A stretch of DNA of 19,209 bases from an uncultured Lentisphaeraceae bacterium (GTDB lineage Bacteria > Verrucomicrobiota > Kiritimatiellia > RFP12 > DVOR01). A program made the translations under genes and the position numbers. This document shows positions 1 through 7,524 of the stretch, piece by piece; position 1 is the first letter of the stretch, and every line of letters begins with the position of its first letter. The notes under the pieces are model-generated. The model saw only the letters and a list, made by a program, of their open reading frames with translations, had not been told where the DNA came from and ran no database searches. Location: the NCBI GenBank assembly GCA_937892925.1, contig CALBHX010000064.1, positions 1 to 19,209 on the forward strand, read 5' to 3'.

Positions 1-781
1 CAGGTGTGTAGACCAGTTGGGTTGAGGGTAGGGGGAGAGAGTAAGTATACGTATAATAGGAGGTATTTTGATTAAGTTCGTTTCCTTCGAGCTGAACGCT
101 GAGATTTTTTGTGTGTAACGAAGATTACGGCAATTTGGGGTACCAAGAGGAATTCGTGAGAGGTGTACATTCAAACTGCTCGCGTCCCAACTGTAAATCT
201 TTGAAGAAATGGCTTTACAATGCTCGGAATGGCGTTACGAAGACTGCACAAGGAACTTGAGGCGATCCTTCTTGCGGGTCTATTCTCGTTTCAACTGCTG
301 CATGTCTCGCTATCCAATTTTACAGTCTTCATACGTGAAAAATCGTGAAATACAAGTGAAGGCACATTTCACCCCAGTAAAGGTGTTTAAGGGCTGCGAG
401 TTGATGCATACTTCGATTTTTCCTGTATAACTGTGAGGTCGGCCTGTGAGACTCGTTATTACCCGCATGGTACAAGAACTCACTTACTATATGAGCCCTG
501 TGCCACATCTCAAATTAATTCTACCCAAACTCTTTTTATAAACCGCAGCCGTACGGGACACTTTCGGGTTAATTCGCATGCAATCGAATCTCAACTTTAC
601 ATACAATCTAAAATCAGCATAATCCATTACATTATTATACATTATAACATATTCAAATTTCACAGCTTACTACGGATATCGAACATATTCGTTTGTGGTA
701 AGCCGCCTAGTGTGATTGAGTACATGCCATCGAGGACATAAATTGGTGTAGAGCGAAATGTGGTGAATGAATGATACATGT
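1..781. other. Gene-free left end
   Basis: No convincing gene is seen here. The short open frames (for example 209-430 and 433-741 on the plus strand) give low-complexity, Cys/Arg-rich translations that resemble no family I know and lack ribosome binding sites. The segment holds one KOPS-like octamer (26-33), a TATAAT at 52-57, and a very AT-rich run around 590-670. I see no terminator hairpin after the ABC ATPase gene, which ends at 782. Confidence 0.6.
26..33 (+). other. KOPS-like octamer GGGTAGGG, copy 1
   Basis: Exact match to the E. coli FtsK-orienting consensus GGGNAGGG, in the extended form AGGGTAGGGG (25-34). It lies in non-coding DNA and points right, toward the dif-like site at 18993-19020. 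The KOPS role is inferred from sequence, orientation and the other four copies. Confidence 0.5.
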
Positions 782-1561
782 TTATGGATCGAAAGTTAGA
801 CTCTCAGGTTGTTTGATGAAGGCCGCTGAAACGTCTGGCACGGCATTTAATAGCATGCGGGTATAAGGGTGGCGGGGATGTTGAAAGACTTCACGCGTAT
901 TTCCACGTTCAACAATTTCCCCGGAGTGCATAACGACAAGTCTGTCGCACACGGTTCGAACAACCGCCAAGTCGTGTGAGATGAGTAGAATGGTTAACCC
1001 TCGGCGATGACGCAAATCGGCCAAAAGGTTGAGGATTCTTGCCTGAACAGAGACATCCAATGCAGAAACAGGTTCATCAGCAATCAGAATCCGTGGATTC
1101 ATAGCCAGAGCACGGGCGATGGAAATACGCTGGCATTGTCCACCTGAGAGTTCACTAGGATAAGCTTTGGCTATTTCGGCAGGCAACCCGACTTCATTCA
1201 GTAATGTGGAAATACGAGTGGATCTCTCAGACGGCGGACAAAGCCGATGAACGGTTAAGACTTCCAAGAGAGCATCTCCGATGGCGATTCGCGGATTTAA
1301 TGAACCAACGGCATCCTGAAAGATCATTTGTACTGCACTGTCTGGCATGGGGGCACGGGCAATCGAGCCGGATGTGATCGGCTGAAGGTGGCATAGTGCC
1401 TTGGCTAAGGTACTTTTTCCACATCCACTTTCACCTACAATGCCAAAAAATTCGCGTTCTTTTACTTCAAAAGAAATATCATTCACGGCTCGGAACGGGG
1501 CTTGTCCGATACGCGGATAGGCGACAACTAGGTGCGAAACAGTAAGGAATGGAGTAGCCAT
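782..1561 (-). CDS. ABC transporter ATP-binding protein, oligopeptide/dipeptide (OppF/DppF) type
   Basis: Cytoplasmic ATPase subunit expected to power uptake of peptides or similar solutes with a membrane permease and a binding protein. Visible motifs are Walker A GESGCGKST (residues 43-51), Q-loop Gln82, signature LSGGQ (138-142), Walker B ILIADEP (158-164) and H-loop His196. The C-terminal HPYTRMLLNAVP stretch (from 231) is the oligopeptide-transporter extension typical of OppD/OppF and DppD/DppF. At 259 residues it is shorter than usual OppF proteins (about 320-330), losing mainly C-terminal sequence. It is the last gene of the tonB operon, 19 bp after the tonB stop, and no permease or binding-protein gene is in the window, so it is an orphan here. 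No Shine-Dalgarno precedes the ATG; the gap instead contains a KOPS-like octamer. The family is certain, the substrate unknown. Confidence 0.9.
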   Translation of the reverse strand: MATPFLTVSHLVVAYPRIGQAPFRAVNDISFEVKEREFFGIVGESGCGKSTLAKALCHLQPITSGSIARAPMPDSAVQMIFQDAVGSLNPRIAIGDALLEVLTVHRLCPPSERSTRISTLLNEVGLPAEIAKAYPSELSGGQCQRISIARALAMNPRILIADEPVSALDVSVQARILNLLADLRHRRGLTILLISHDLAVVRTVCDRLVVMHSGEIVERGNTREVFQHPRHPYTRMLLNAVPDVSAAFIKQPESLTFDP

Positions 1562-1569
1562 AGAGACGA

Positions 1570-1577
1570 GGGTAGGG
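1570..1577 (+). other. KOPS-like octamer GGGTAGGG, copy 2
   Basis: Extended form AGGGTAGGGGT at 1569-1579, filling most of the 19-bp gap between the tonB stop and the ABC ATPase start. It is on the plus strand, antisense to both genes, so it is unlikely to be a ribosome binding site or promoter for either. It points right, toward the dif-like site. Confidence 0.5.
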
Positions 1578-1580
1578 GTG

Positions 1581-2291
1581 TTATTTTAAGCTGTAGTTAA
1601 TGGATTGAGTGAGTGTTCCTGGCCCACCGGAAAATCGGGCTGCTCGGATCATACGCATAGCGGCTCTATCTAAAACAGCGTGACCGCTTGAATGAAGCAA
1701 AGACACATTACGAAGCGTACCATTCGCTGCAATGTCTAACCGGAGTATTACTGTTCCTTGCCAACCTTGTTTTCGTGCTTCCGACGGATAATGTTTGCGT
1801 AGGGTAGAGAGGTCGGTTACAAGACGTGGATGCTCAATTCTTGCTGTTGCACCGCCAGTGGATACGGAAGATGTAGAAAGTTCAGGTTGTGCCGGAGGAA
1901 GAGAAATTTCTGGCAACACGATGGCAGATGGAGGAGCCTGGTTTGGCAATACTGGAGGATCTGATTGATTAGGCTGTAGTGGGAGACGTGGTAACTCTTG
2001 CTGTGGTGGAAGAGGCATGTCTAGGCCGTGGGATGTGTCGACTAGAATGGGAGAAGGTCCCGGCATAGGCGGTAAAGTACGATGTTTTTCTCTTACCGGA
2101 ACTGCGTATGAATGAAAAGCTTCCGTTTCTGCAACGAAAACCTCAACAGAATCAACTAATAGATACGGCGGTTCGGTCGCGGTTTGTGGAATTTTCTGTC
2201 GAGAACTTATCCAATACAAAAGAAAAAAGTGCGCAAATACGCTAGCACTTCCGGCACTAAAAGTCATTAAGAATCGCCCAGCGCCACACAT
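1581..2291 (-). CDS. tonB: TonB-like energy transducer
   Basis: Periplasm-spanning protein that passes proton-motive energy from ExbB/ExbD to outer-membrane TonB-dependent receptors. The 236 residues show an N-terminal membrane segment (about 8-28, ending LLYWISS), a long proline-rich periplasmic linker (about 64-136) and a C-terminal TonB domain (about 165-236). That domain carries the typical YPSEARKQGWQGTVILRLD start and the later AVLDRAAMRMIRAARF segment. The gene starts with ATG 3 bp after the exbD stop, fitting the standard exbB-exbD-tonB order. The membrane segment lacks the usual SxxxH spacing: Ser12, Ser15, Ser17 and His21 are all present, and Ser17 to His21 gives S-x3-H. Which receptor it serves cannot be told from the window. 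Confidence 0.88.
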   Translation of the reverse strand: MCGAGRFLMTFSAGSASVFAHFFLLYWISSRQKIPQTATEPPYLLVDSVEVFVAETEAFHSYAVPVREKHRTLPPMPGPSPILVDTSHGLDMPLPPQQELPRLPLQPNQSDPPVLPNQAPPSAIVLPEISLPPAQPELSTSSVSTGGATARIEHPRLVTDLSTLRKHYPSEARKQGWQGTVILRLDIAANGTLRNVSLLHSSGHAVLDRAAMRMIRAARFSGGPGTLTQSINYSLK

Positions 2292-2294
2292 TGT

Positions 2295-2696
2295 TTAACG
2301 GGCTTTCTCAACTTGGTAGGTAACTTTTTTTACTCCATGAGCACGAAGTGCCGCGAGCAGTTCAAGTGCGGAGCCAGTATGAGATTGCCTGTCGGCACGA
2401 ATGATAACCGGCATTCCCAAGGTTTTTTGTCGAGAGACAACGGCATTTACTGCCGCATCGAACGGCAGTGGCGTTTGTCCGTCTAATAAAATCTCGTTGT
2501 CTTTTGAAAGTACTACCTGAATTGTCTCCACGGGAATTGTAGATCCGGCCGCGTGTGGTAGATCAACATTCATTCCGTGTTGAACAGACATCGTCATAAA
2601 TGCATAGATAAAAAATACCAACAACAGGAAGATGACATCCATAATAGGCGTCATTTCAACACGTACATGTGTATTTTTTTCGTCCAACAGGTTCAT
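2295..2696 (-). CDS. exbD: ExbD/TolR biopolymer transport protein
   Basis: Inner-membrane partner of ExbB in the proton-driven motor that energises TonB. The 133-residue protein has a short cytoplasmic N-terminus, one membrane segment (about 17-37) containing the conserved proton-carrying Asp20 in MTPIMDVIFLLLVFF, and a periplasmic domain ending in a typical ExbD/TolR fold (VIIRADRQSHTG, then ALRAHGVKKV). Its ATG overlaps the exbB stop in an ATGA arrangement, indicating translational coupling. TolR is the main alternative, but the tonB gene directly downstream favours ExbD. Confidence 0.9.
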   Translation of the reverse strand: MNLLDEKNTHVRVEMTPIMDVIFLLLVFFIYAFMTMSVQHGMNVDLPHAAGSTIPVETIQVVLSKDNEILLDGQTPLPFDAAVNAVVSRQKTLGMPVIIRADRQSHTGSALELLAALRAHGVKKVTYQVEKAR

Positions 2697-3325
2697 TCGA
2701 TTACGTGCTGGTGTGTCAGGTGTTCCACAGCGGTCATCGCTTGTTGAATGCTACGTGTGAATGCCCGATGGCAGACACGCCCGGCGTTTAATGGCAAAAG
2801 TGCAATTATGGAAACAATCAAGCCGGCAGCCGTTGTGAACAACGCCTCTGCAATACCTGCAGCGATGCCGGTTGGATTTGGGGCTCCGGAATCTCCCATT
2901 AAGCTGAATGCCGAGATAATTCCCGTGACGGTACCTAAAATACCAAGCATAGGCGCTAATGTGACGATTGTATCGAGAATGCCCAAGCCATTTTCAAGTC
3001 TACGGACAAGACGTTTAGCTGAAGCTTCCAGTGCGTCTTGAAAGTCGAATTCTTCATGTCGCAACGCATCAAGAATGACTGCAGCGTATGGGGAAGAACT
3101 TTTCTTAAGAATACCTTCCCATGCATCCCTTGGCGTTTCCCCAAGCTTTAAAAGAGTGGTTTTCCATTGACGTTGGGTAATTCTCAGCGTCAACCAGAAG
3201 AAGAACCATTGAAGCACCTTTTGAAAGAGAATAAAAAAAGTTAGTAATGAGGATATGGCGATAGGCCACATCACCCACCCTCCGCGTTCCATTAAGGAGG
3301 CGGCCATATCCACTGCTGCCTTCAA
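2693..3325 (-). CDS. exbB: ExbB/TolQ/MotA-family proton channel protein
   Basis: Inner-membrane channel subunit of the TonB energising complex. The 210 residues contain three membrane segments (about 17-46, 117-140 and 158-180) and a cytoplasmic loop between the first two. The conserved family blocks TLAPMLGILGTVTGIISAF (122-140) and GIAEALFTTAAGL (157-169) are present. I chose the TTG at 3323-3325 as start: it overlaps the upstream stop as TTGA and has a strong ribosome binding site (GGAAAGGTG) 7 nt upstream. The first ATG, at 3305-3307, would shorten the protein by six residues and has only a weak AAGG 11 nt upstream. The 4-bp overlap ties it to the upstream peptidase-like gene. Confidence 0.9.
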   Translation of the reverse strand: MKAAVDMAASLMERGGWVMWPIAISSLLTFFILFQKVLQWFFFWLTLRITQRQWKTTLLKLGETPRDAWEGILKKSSSPYAAVILDALRHEEFDFQDALEASAKRLVRRLENGLGILDTIVTLAPMLGILGTVTGIISAFSLMGDSGAPNPTGIAAGIAEALFTTAAGLIVSIIALLPLNAGRVCHRAFTRSIQQAMTAVEHLTHQHVIE

Positions 3326-4830
3326 TGATTTTCACCTTTCCTGACTGCCATAGGCAACTTTACCCATAACGTTTTACCTGTTGCGGAGGATACTTTTGCT
3401 TGTGGGAAACGGAGTACGTTGTCAAGCATCAAATCTGGTTTACCCAGTTCCGGAGATGTCGAGATGCTGGCGATGTCATATGTCCATGATCCGGGCAGAC
3501 GAAACCATACAACGCCATCTTTTGCAGTAGCCTGCGGTGTCATGGAAAGAATCAACGTGTCTCCATCCAAGACAGATGAATGGATCACAAAACGGCCGTC
3601 AGCTATACGCGTTTGTAGTGCGGGATCGCCGTAAAAGCAAACAGTGTCGCGATCATGCAGGTGTCCGGTAATATCTCGAATCAACTTTTGAATTTGCTGC
3701 GGTGCTCGGCCTTCTTTTTGCAGTTGTTCAGCATAATGGTTCATCCCCGGTGTAGTCGGTAGATTGACACGTTGAAGTTTTTCCAAACGAAACGCGCGCA
3801 GATCCTGAATGGGTTGTTTTTCGAGCCAATTCACAATTCCAATATTTGTAAAATGGAAGGCTTCTGCGGCAGTACAAAGCCCTGCAGTGTCAACGAACAG
3901 CCCTTGTGTACCCCAGCCTTGGGCTCCATACCAGGTGGTCACGGTGTATCCCATAAACTGTTTTACTCCACCATCTCGCATCCATGAAAGTGCCATGCAA
4001 TCGACTTGATCGATATCACCAATTAAACAATTCCCGGTTGCAAAATAAACCTTGGGTTCCGGACTAGCTGCACGGTGAAGTCGTTTTTTTGTATCTTTGG
4101 CGAAGAGCTGACCATTTTTGTGAACCATGGTCATATTCGGACCGCAATATCCCATTTGCCAATCATGTTGCGTCGCGTGTCCAGAAGTCGTCAAAAATTG
4201 AATTCGATCATCCTGAAGCCGTTCAAGCATACCTGCTGTGTTATCAGTATCGCAGGGAATATCTTGGATACTTGTTGTGACACCACGTTTCCAAATTTTC
4301 ATAATGCCGCGATGATCTTCCGAATATCGCCAGGCCTCTCGAAAAACCTCCAAGTCACATCCAGCACAATCCAATGCCCGTTCTATTGTTATGGAGTCAG
4401 CATTGGCTATTGCTTGTGCAGAAATCGCATTATACCCGGTGATTACACCCCAAAACGTATCAGTGTATGGATCGTCATCTAACGCTCTACATAAGGTACT
4501 AATGTCAATCGTTAATTCGGCACCGGCTTCTTCTGGGCGTACTACAAAGAAGGTAAAACTGGGTTGCTGTTTGGTCAGATCCTGCTGAATTTCTTTGAGG
4601 TCTTTACTCCATACATAAAGTTGTGCTGTGGGGTATTTTTGTTGTAAGGTTTCAACTGTCGCCGCACGCCATTCCACATCATGCATGATTGCAGAAGATG
4701 CAACAATAGCATAGGAATCGGCGGGGATTGTATACTGCGTTGGCGCTTTAACACAACACGCTTGTAATACACAACATGTTAGTGCTTCCCCAAAAAGCAG
4801 AAAATAATGTTTCATGTCTTTCTTTTTCAT
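3322..4830 (-). CDS. C25/gingipain-like clan CD cysteine peptidase, probable lipoprotein
   Basis: A 502-residue protein that I assign to clan CD cysteine peptidases from motifs, not full alignment. A His-containing block LTTSGHATQ (213-221, His218) is followed by a Cys-containing block ATGNCLIG (264-271, Cys268), the order and spacing of the catalytic His/Cys dyad in caspase- and gingipain-type enzymes. A later FYGDPAL (399-405) matches the FYGDPSL-like motif typical of C25 peptidases, and a beta-rich C-terminal segment follows (about 410-495). The N-terminus has a short hydrophobic stretch ending in LQAC (22-25), a possible lipobox, so the mature protein may be membrane-anchored at Cys25. 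The stretch contains a Glu, so the signal is weak. The start lies 3 bp after mrp; an alternative ATG is at 4813-4815, and both have poor ribosome binding sites. It overlaps exbB by 4 bp. Substrate unknown. Confidence 0.7.
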   Translation of the reverse strand: MKKKDMKHYFLLFGEALTCCVLQACCVKAPTQYTIPADSYAIVASSAIMHDVEWRAATVETLQQKYPTAQLYVWSKDLKEIQQDLTKQQPSFTFFVVRPEEAGAELTIDISTLCRALDDDPYTDTFWGVITGYNAISAQAIANADSITIERALDCAGCDLEVFREAWRYSEDHRGIMKIWKRGVTTSIQDIPCDTDNTAGMLERLQDDRIQFLTTSGHATQHDWQMGYCGPNMTMVHKNGQLFAKDTKKRLHRAASPEPKVYFATGNCLIGDIDQVDCMALSWMRDGGVKQFMGYTVTTWYGAQGWGTQGLFVDTAGLCTAAEAFHFTNIGIVNWLEKQPIQDLRAFRLEKLQRVNLPTTPGMNHYAEQLQKEGRAPQQIQKLIRDITGHLHDRDTVCFYGDPALQTRIADGRFVIHSSVLDGDTLILSMTPQATAKDGVVWFRLPGSWTYDIASISTSPELGKPDLMLDNVLRFPQAKVSSATGKTLWVKLPMAVRKGENH

Positions 4831-4833
4831 GGC

Positions 4834-5679
4834 TCATTTAATATGTAACAACTGATCAACAATTCTCATGAACGCTTTGGCTGCAGGTGTATCCGGACAG
4901 GCAGAGATAACGGGGCGCCCCTCATCACCACTTATCCCAATTTCCGTTGCAATTGGCAATTTCCCCAAAAAAGGAAGGCTATAATGTTTCGCTAGGGATT
5001 CTCCGCCGCCAGTCTGGAAAATGGGAGTAAATGTTCCGCAATGTGGACAAGTAAAACCACTCATATTTTCGATGATACCTAGGATATGCATTCCGATTTG
5101 ATTACAAAAAACAATGGACTTACTGACGTCCAAGGTGGCCACTTGCTGTGGAGTAGTTACTAAAATAGCCCCATCGGCTTCTGGTACAGTTTGGCAAATA
5201 CTCAACGGTTCATCACCTGTACCAGGCGGACAATCGATAATCAAATAGTCCAGTTCTCCCCAACGGACATCGCCGATAAATTGTCGAATAATACCGGCCT
5301 TCAACGGCCCACGCCATACGATGGGCTCATCCGATTTTTCCAGAATCAAGGCTGTGGACATGACCTTTAATCCATCGACTGTTTCTGCGGGAAGTAATTT
5401 CTCCCCATCACTCATGGCTCGCTGCCCTTGAAGCCCTAAGATTTTTGGAATACTTGGCCCATGAATATCTACATCCAGGAGCCCCACTTTCTTTCCTTTT
5501 AAGGTAAGTCCAAGCGCGAGGTTGGCTGCAACAGTACTTTTCCCAACTCCGCCTTTACCAGAGAGAACAACGAAAATATGTCGAATCTTTGCAAGCGTAA
5601 GGTTGACGTTATCTTCTTTTGGTTCCGAACACTTACCCTTATTAGAACAGCCGGCACATTGCCCATTACAATCTGACAT
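4834..5679 (-). CDS. mrp: Mrp/NBP35-ApbC family P-loop ATPase, iron-sulfur cluster carrier
   Basis: Cytosolic ATPase that by family knowledge carries [4Fe-4S] clusters to apo-proteins. The 281 residues show an N-terminal four-Cys motif (Cys4, 8, 11, 17: C-x3-C-x2-C-x5-C) like that of NBP35-type members. A deviant Walker A GKGGVGKST (41-49) follows, then the LLDVDIHGPS switch block (67-76), LIIDCPPGTGD (146-156) and the cluster-bridging CPHC (211-214). The presence of both Cys motifs is more NBP35-like than E. coli Mrp, which lacks the N-terminal one. The ATG has AGAGGG 5 nt upstream. It lies 63 bp after efpL, in the same direction, so it is probably co-transcribed. Confidence 0.93.
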   Translation of the reverse strand: MSDCNGQCAGCSNKGKCSEPKEDNVNLTLAKIRHIFVVLSGKGGVGKSTVAANLALGLTLKGKKVGLLDVDIHGPSIPKILGLQGQRAMSDGEKLLPAETVDGLKVMSTALILEKSDEPIVWRGPLKAGIIRQFIGDVRWGELDYLIIDCPPGTGDEPLSICQTVPEADGAILVTTPQQVATLDVSKSIVFCNQIGMHILGIIENMSGFTCPHCGTFTPIFQTGGGESLAKHYSLPFLGKLPIATEIGISGDEGRPVISACPDTPAAKAFMRIVDQLLHIK

Positions 5680-5742
5680 GTAAACCCTCTTTCTCTATCG
5701 GTCTGTCTGACGATGAATTGGTTATAAGGAGATTCTTTCTTT

Positions 5743-6312
5743 TTATAACGCCCGCCCAACAAACTCACCTGTTGCAGTTTCAATGACGATTCGCTCGCCA
5801 ATAGTGATGTATTCCGGCACGGTGACAGTTAATCCGGTTTCACAGGTGGCAGGTTTCCCACGTCCGGTGGCAGATGCGCCCTTCAGTACAGGGTCACACT
5901 GAGTGACAGTTAAGGTAATTTTTTGCGGTGGTTCAACAGTCAATACCTTCTCTTCACTAATTAGAGCTTTCAAGTTTTCCATTTCAGGAAGTAAATAGGG
6001 CAATAATGTTTCAACATCTGTTTTGGTTAACTCGAACTGGTCAAAAGTCTCCTGATCCATGAAGGTGTAGATACCGTGATCCTCGTAAAGAAACTGTGTT
6101 GGGCGCACCTCAAAGTCTGCCTCTTTGTAAAGATCATCTCCTTTCGCCGTCTGATCTAACTTTTGCTTGGTGACCAAATTTCGGAATCGGAAATGGTAGA
6201 GGGTTGCGGCTCCACGAGCACTTGGGTTTGTAACTTGTAAACCATCCAATTGGTGGGGCACACCATTGATTTCAACAAAACCGCCACGTTTAAGATCACA
6301 TGCGCGCAACAT
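5743..6312 (-). CDS. efpL: EF-P paralogue EfpL (YeiP)
   Basis: Ribosome-binding translation factor of the EF-P/eIF5A family that relieves stalling at proline-rich and other difficult motifs. The 189-residue chain keeps the YeiP hallmarks: NPSARGAATLYHFRFRNL around the domain I loop (29-46), a KGDD block, then GASATGRGKPA and the closing domain III block VPEYITIGERIVI. The loop tip residue is Arg33, as in E. coli EfpL, not the modifiable Lys34 of canonical EF-P, so EpmA-type lysylation is not expected. I placed the start at the ATG at 6310-6312, which has AAAGGAAG about 7 nt upstream and begins a typical domain I. A frame continuing to 6357 would add 15 unrelated residues. The first 17 bp overlap the end of thyX. 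Confidence 0.92.
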   Translation of the reverse strand: MLRACDLKRGGFVEINGVPHQLDGLQVTNPSARGAATLYHFRFRNLVTKQKLDQTAKGDDLYKEADFEVRPTQFLYEDHGIYTFMDQETFDQFELTKTDVETLLPYLLPEMENLKALISEEKVLTVEPPQKITLTVTQCDPVLKGASATGRGKPATCETGLTVTVPEYITIGERIVIETATGEFVGRAL

Positions 6313-6910
6313 CGTTGTCTTCCTTTCTCTGAATTCCGTCGTCATTAGACTTGGCACCTGATCGATAGGCGATTACAGCCTGCTTAAATGCCGGTGTTCG
6401 GGCATAACCGCAACATCGAAACTCCGGACAAAATCCACGATAAACACATTCCGGTACACAGCACGAGGCCAACTCTGGGTTGTCCTGTTCAATAGCATTA
6501 ATCACCAACCGCCATGCTTCTCGTGTCTCAGGGGAGGCTTGCTGACAGAGCCGTTTTCGAGAGATGTTCATAATTGCCTGCGCGTTAGCAACACACTCAT
6601 GTGTTACAGGGGAATCTTGACGCGCAGCATTTCGGTCAAGCCCCGTTCGATCACTTCGCTGCGTACTGACAAAATGGTCAATGCCAAATTTATGCCGAAC
6701 AAGATGCACGCTTACCCAACTTTTTAAGCCCACCCATTTCCAACGGAAGATCAATTGTCGGATAGGTGAGTGCTCTGCTAATAGGATTCGCTTTTTCCAG
6801 GCAGAAGAAGGTTCTCCTACTCCAGCATCCTTATTAATGGTCGTTCGTGCGGCATCTGCCACATCTCGCCAGGTTGAGCGTGTTCCGTAAAAATGCAACT
6901 CTGGAGCCAT
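6296..6910 (-). CDS. thyX: FAD-dependent thymidylate synthase-like protein (ThyX family)
   Basis: Expected to methylate dUMP to dTMP using methylene-tetrahydrofolate and reduced FAD. The 204 residues show an N-terminal DVADAART block (16-23), a HSPIRQL helix (47-53) matching the family's HxSP region, and the signature RHR-x7-S as RHKFGIDHFVS (72-82), with Lys74 in place of the third Arg. STQRSDR follows (82-88). The C-terminal part has a Cys-rich segment ECVYRGFCPEFRCCGY (154-169) that I associate with phage-like or divergent ThyX proteins. It is a little short for the family (about 210-250). No Shine-Dalgarno precedes the ATG, which sits 19 nt after the mature end of the tRNA; the 3' end overlaps efpL by 17 bp. 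No thyA is in the window. Confidence 0.75.
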   Translation of the reverse strand: MAPELHFYGTRSTWRDVADAARTTINKDAGVGEPSSAWKKRILLAEHSPIRQLIFRWKWVGLKSWVSVHLVRHKFGIDHFVSTQRSDRTGLDRNAARQDSPVTHECVANAQAIMNISRKRLCQQASPETREAWRLVINAIEQDNPELASCCVPECVYRGFCPEFRCCGYARTPAFKQAVIAYRSGAKSNDDGIQRKEDNDVARM

Positions 6911-6929
6911 AATGAAAAAGTAAAACGTT

Positions 6930-7005
6930 TGGTGGACCGAGAGGGATTTGAACCCCCGACCAAGGGATTATGAGTCCCCTGCTCTGACCGCTGAGCTACC
7001 GGTCC
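6930..7005 (-). tRNA. tRNA with CAU anticodon, probably tRNA-Ile2 (lysidine type), alternatively elongator tRNA-Met
   Basis: A complete 76-nt cloverleaf can be folded. The acceptor arm GGACCGG pairs with TCGGTCC (one G-U), the D-stem is GCTC/GAGC, the anticodon stem GGGGA/TCCCT, the loop CTCATAA (anticodon at 6970-6972), and the T-loop TTCAAAT. The 3' end ACCA is encoded. The GGACC acceptor start and the TTGGTC variable region resemble bacterial tRNA-Ile2, whose CAU is modified to lysidine-AU by TilS, more than elongator Met. The assignment between the two is inference. It is not an initiator tRNA, since the first acceptor pair is a normal G-C and the anticodon stem lacks three consecutive G-C pairs. 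It heads the thyX-efpL-mrp operon. Confidence 0.93.
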
Positions 7006-7054
7006 GAATCGCATAATTGAACCGTCCTATGTGGACGTTGTGAAAATGCGTAGT

Positions 7055-7083
7055 ATTATGCCCGAACTCGTTCTTTTTCACAA
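7055..7083 (-). promoter_or_regulatory. Candidate sigma70 promoter of the tRNA-thyX operon
   Basis: On the minus strand TTGTGA (7078-7083) is followed after 17 bp by CATAAT (7055-7060), a five-of-six match to the -10 consensus. It would start transcription roughly 40 nt before the tRNA. There is a small hairpin (CGTCC/GGACG around 7023-7037) in the leader. Confidence 0.5.
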
Positions 7084-7463
7084 GTAAAAAAGTAGGAGGA
7101 ATATTATAATCGTAAATATATAAAACTGATACATCATTCGAATAGAAAAGGTTTACCCTCTATGTTTAAGATAATTGTCAAAACGACAAATATAGTCGAT
7201 GCACGATTGTAACCGTTTCGATAATAACTTTTATCCGTAGGGAAATAAATGAGATGACATGTAGTAACCAGAAATATTTCTACGATATATCCTACATTTG
7301 TATTAAACCAGTAGAGAAGATCAATGATCATACATATTCCCATTATTCATGATGCAGCGATTTAACAGATACGAGACTATGCCATGTGAAATGCCGTATT
7401 GGGTTGACAACACAAGCAAGATGTTCAATACGCTTTTGTTGTATATTTCACTTTTTAATGACA

Positions 7464-7471
7464 GGGTAGGG
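7464..7471 (+). other. KOPS-like octamer GGGTAGGG, copy 3
   Basis: Extended form AGGGTAGGGGT at 7463-7473, in the spacer upstream of pckG. It points right. It resembles no sigma54 element, since the TTGCA after it lacks a properly spaced TGGCA. Confidence 0.5.
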
Positions 7472-7475
7472 GTGG

Positions 7476-7505
7476 TTGCATGAGAACCCTCATCTGCGCT
7501 ACAAT
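7476..7505 (+). promoter_or_regulatory. Possible pckG promoter
   Basis: TTGCAT (7476-7481), an 18-bp gap and TACAAT (7500-7505, five of six matches to TATAAT) would give a leader of about 78 nt. The -35 element is poor. A perfect TTGACA lies at 7404-7409 but has no good -10 element at the right spacing. Confidence 0.35.
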
Positions 7506-7524
7506 AAGCCCGTTTCATACCGAA

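Noticed and set aside
52..118. TATAAT, AGGAGG and a TTG-initiated 16-codon frame
   Set aside because: A transcript from this TATAAT would start after the AGGAGG, so the two cannot work together, and the peptide is too short to judge.
209..741. Two adjacent plus-strand open frames (209-430, 433-741)
   Set aside because: No ribosome binding sites, no recognisable domains and odd Cys/Arg/Ser-rich composition; they look like chance frames in non-coding DNA.
7404..7432. Perfect TTGACA as the pckG -35 element
   Set aside because: The bases 16-18 nt downstream (CAATAC/AATACG) are poor -10 elements.
7463..7480. Sigma54 promoter at AGGGTAGGGGTGGTTGCA
   Set aside because: TTGCA is present but the -24 element is not TGGCAC at the required spacing; the G-rich part is explained by the repeated octamer.
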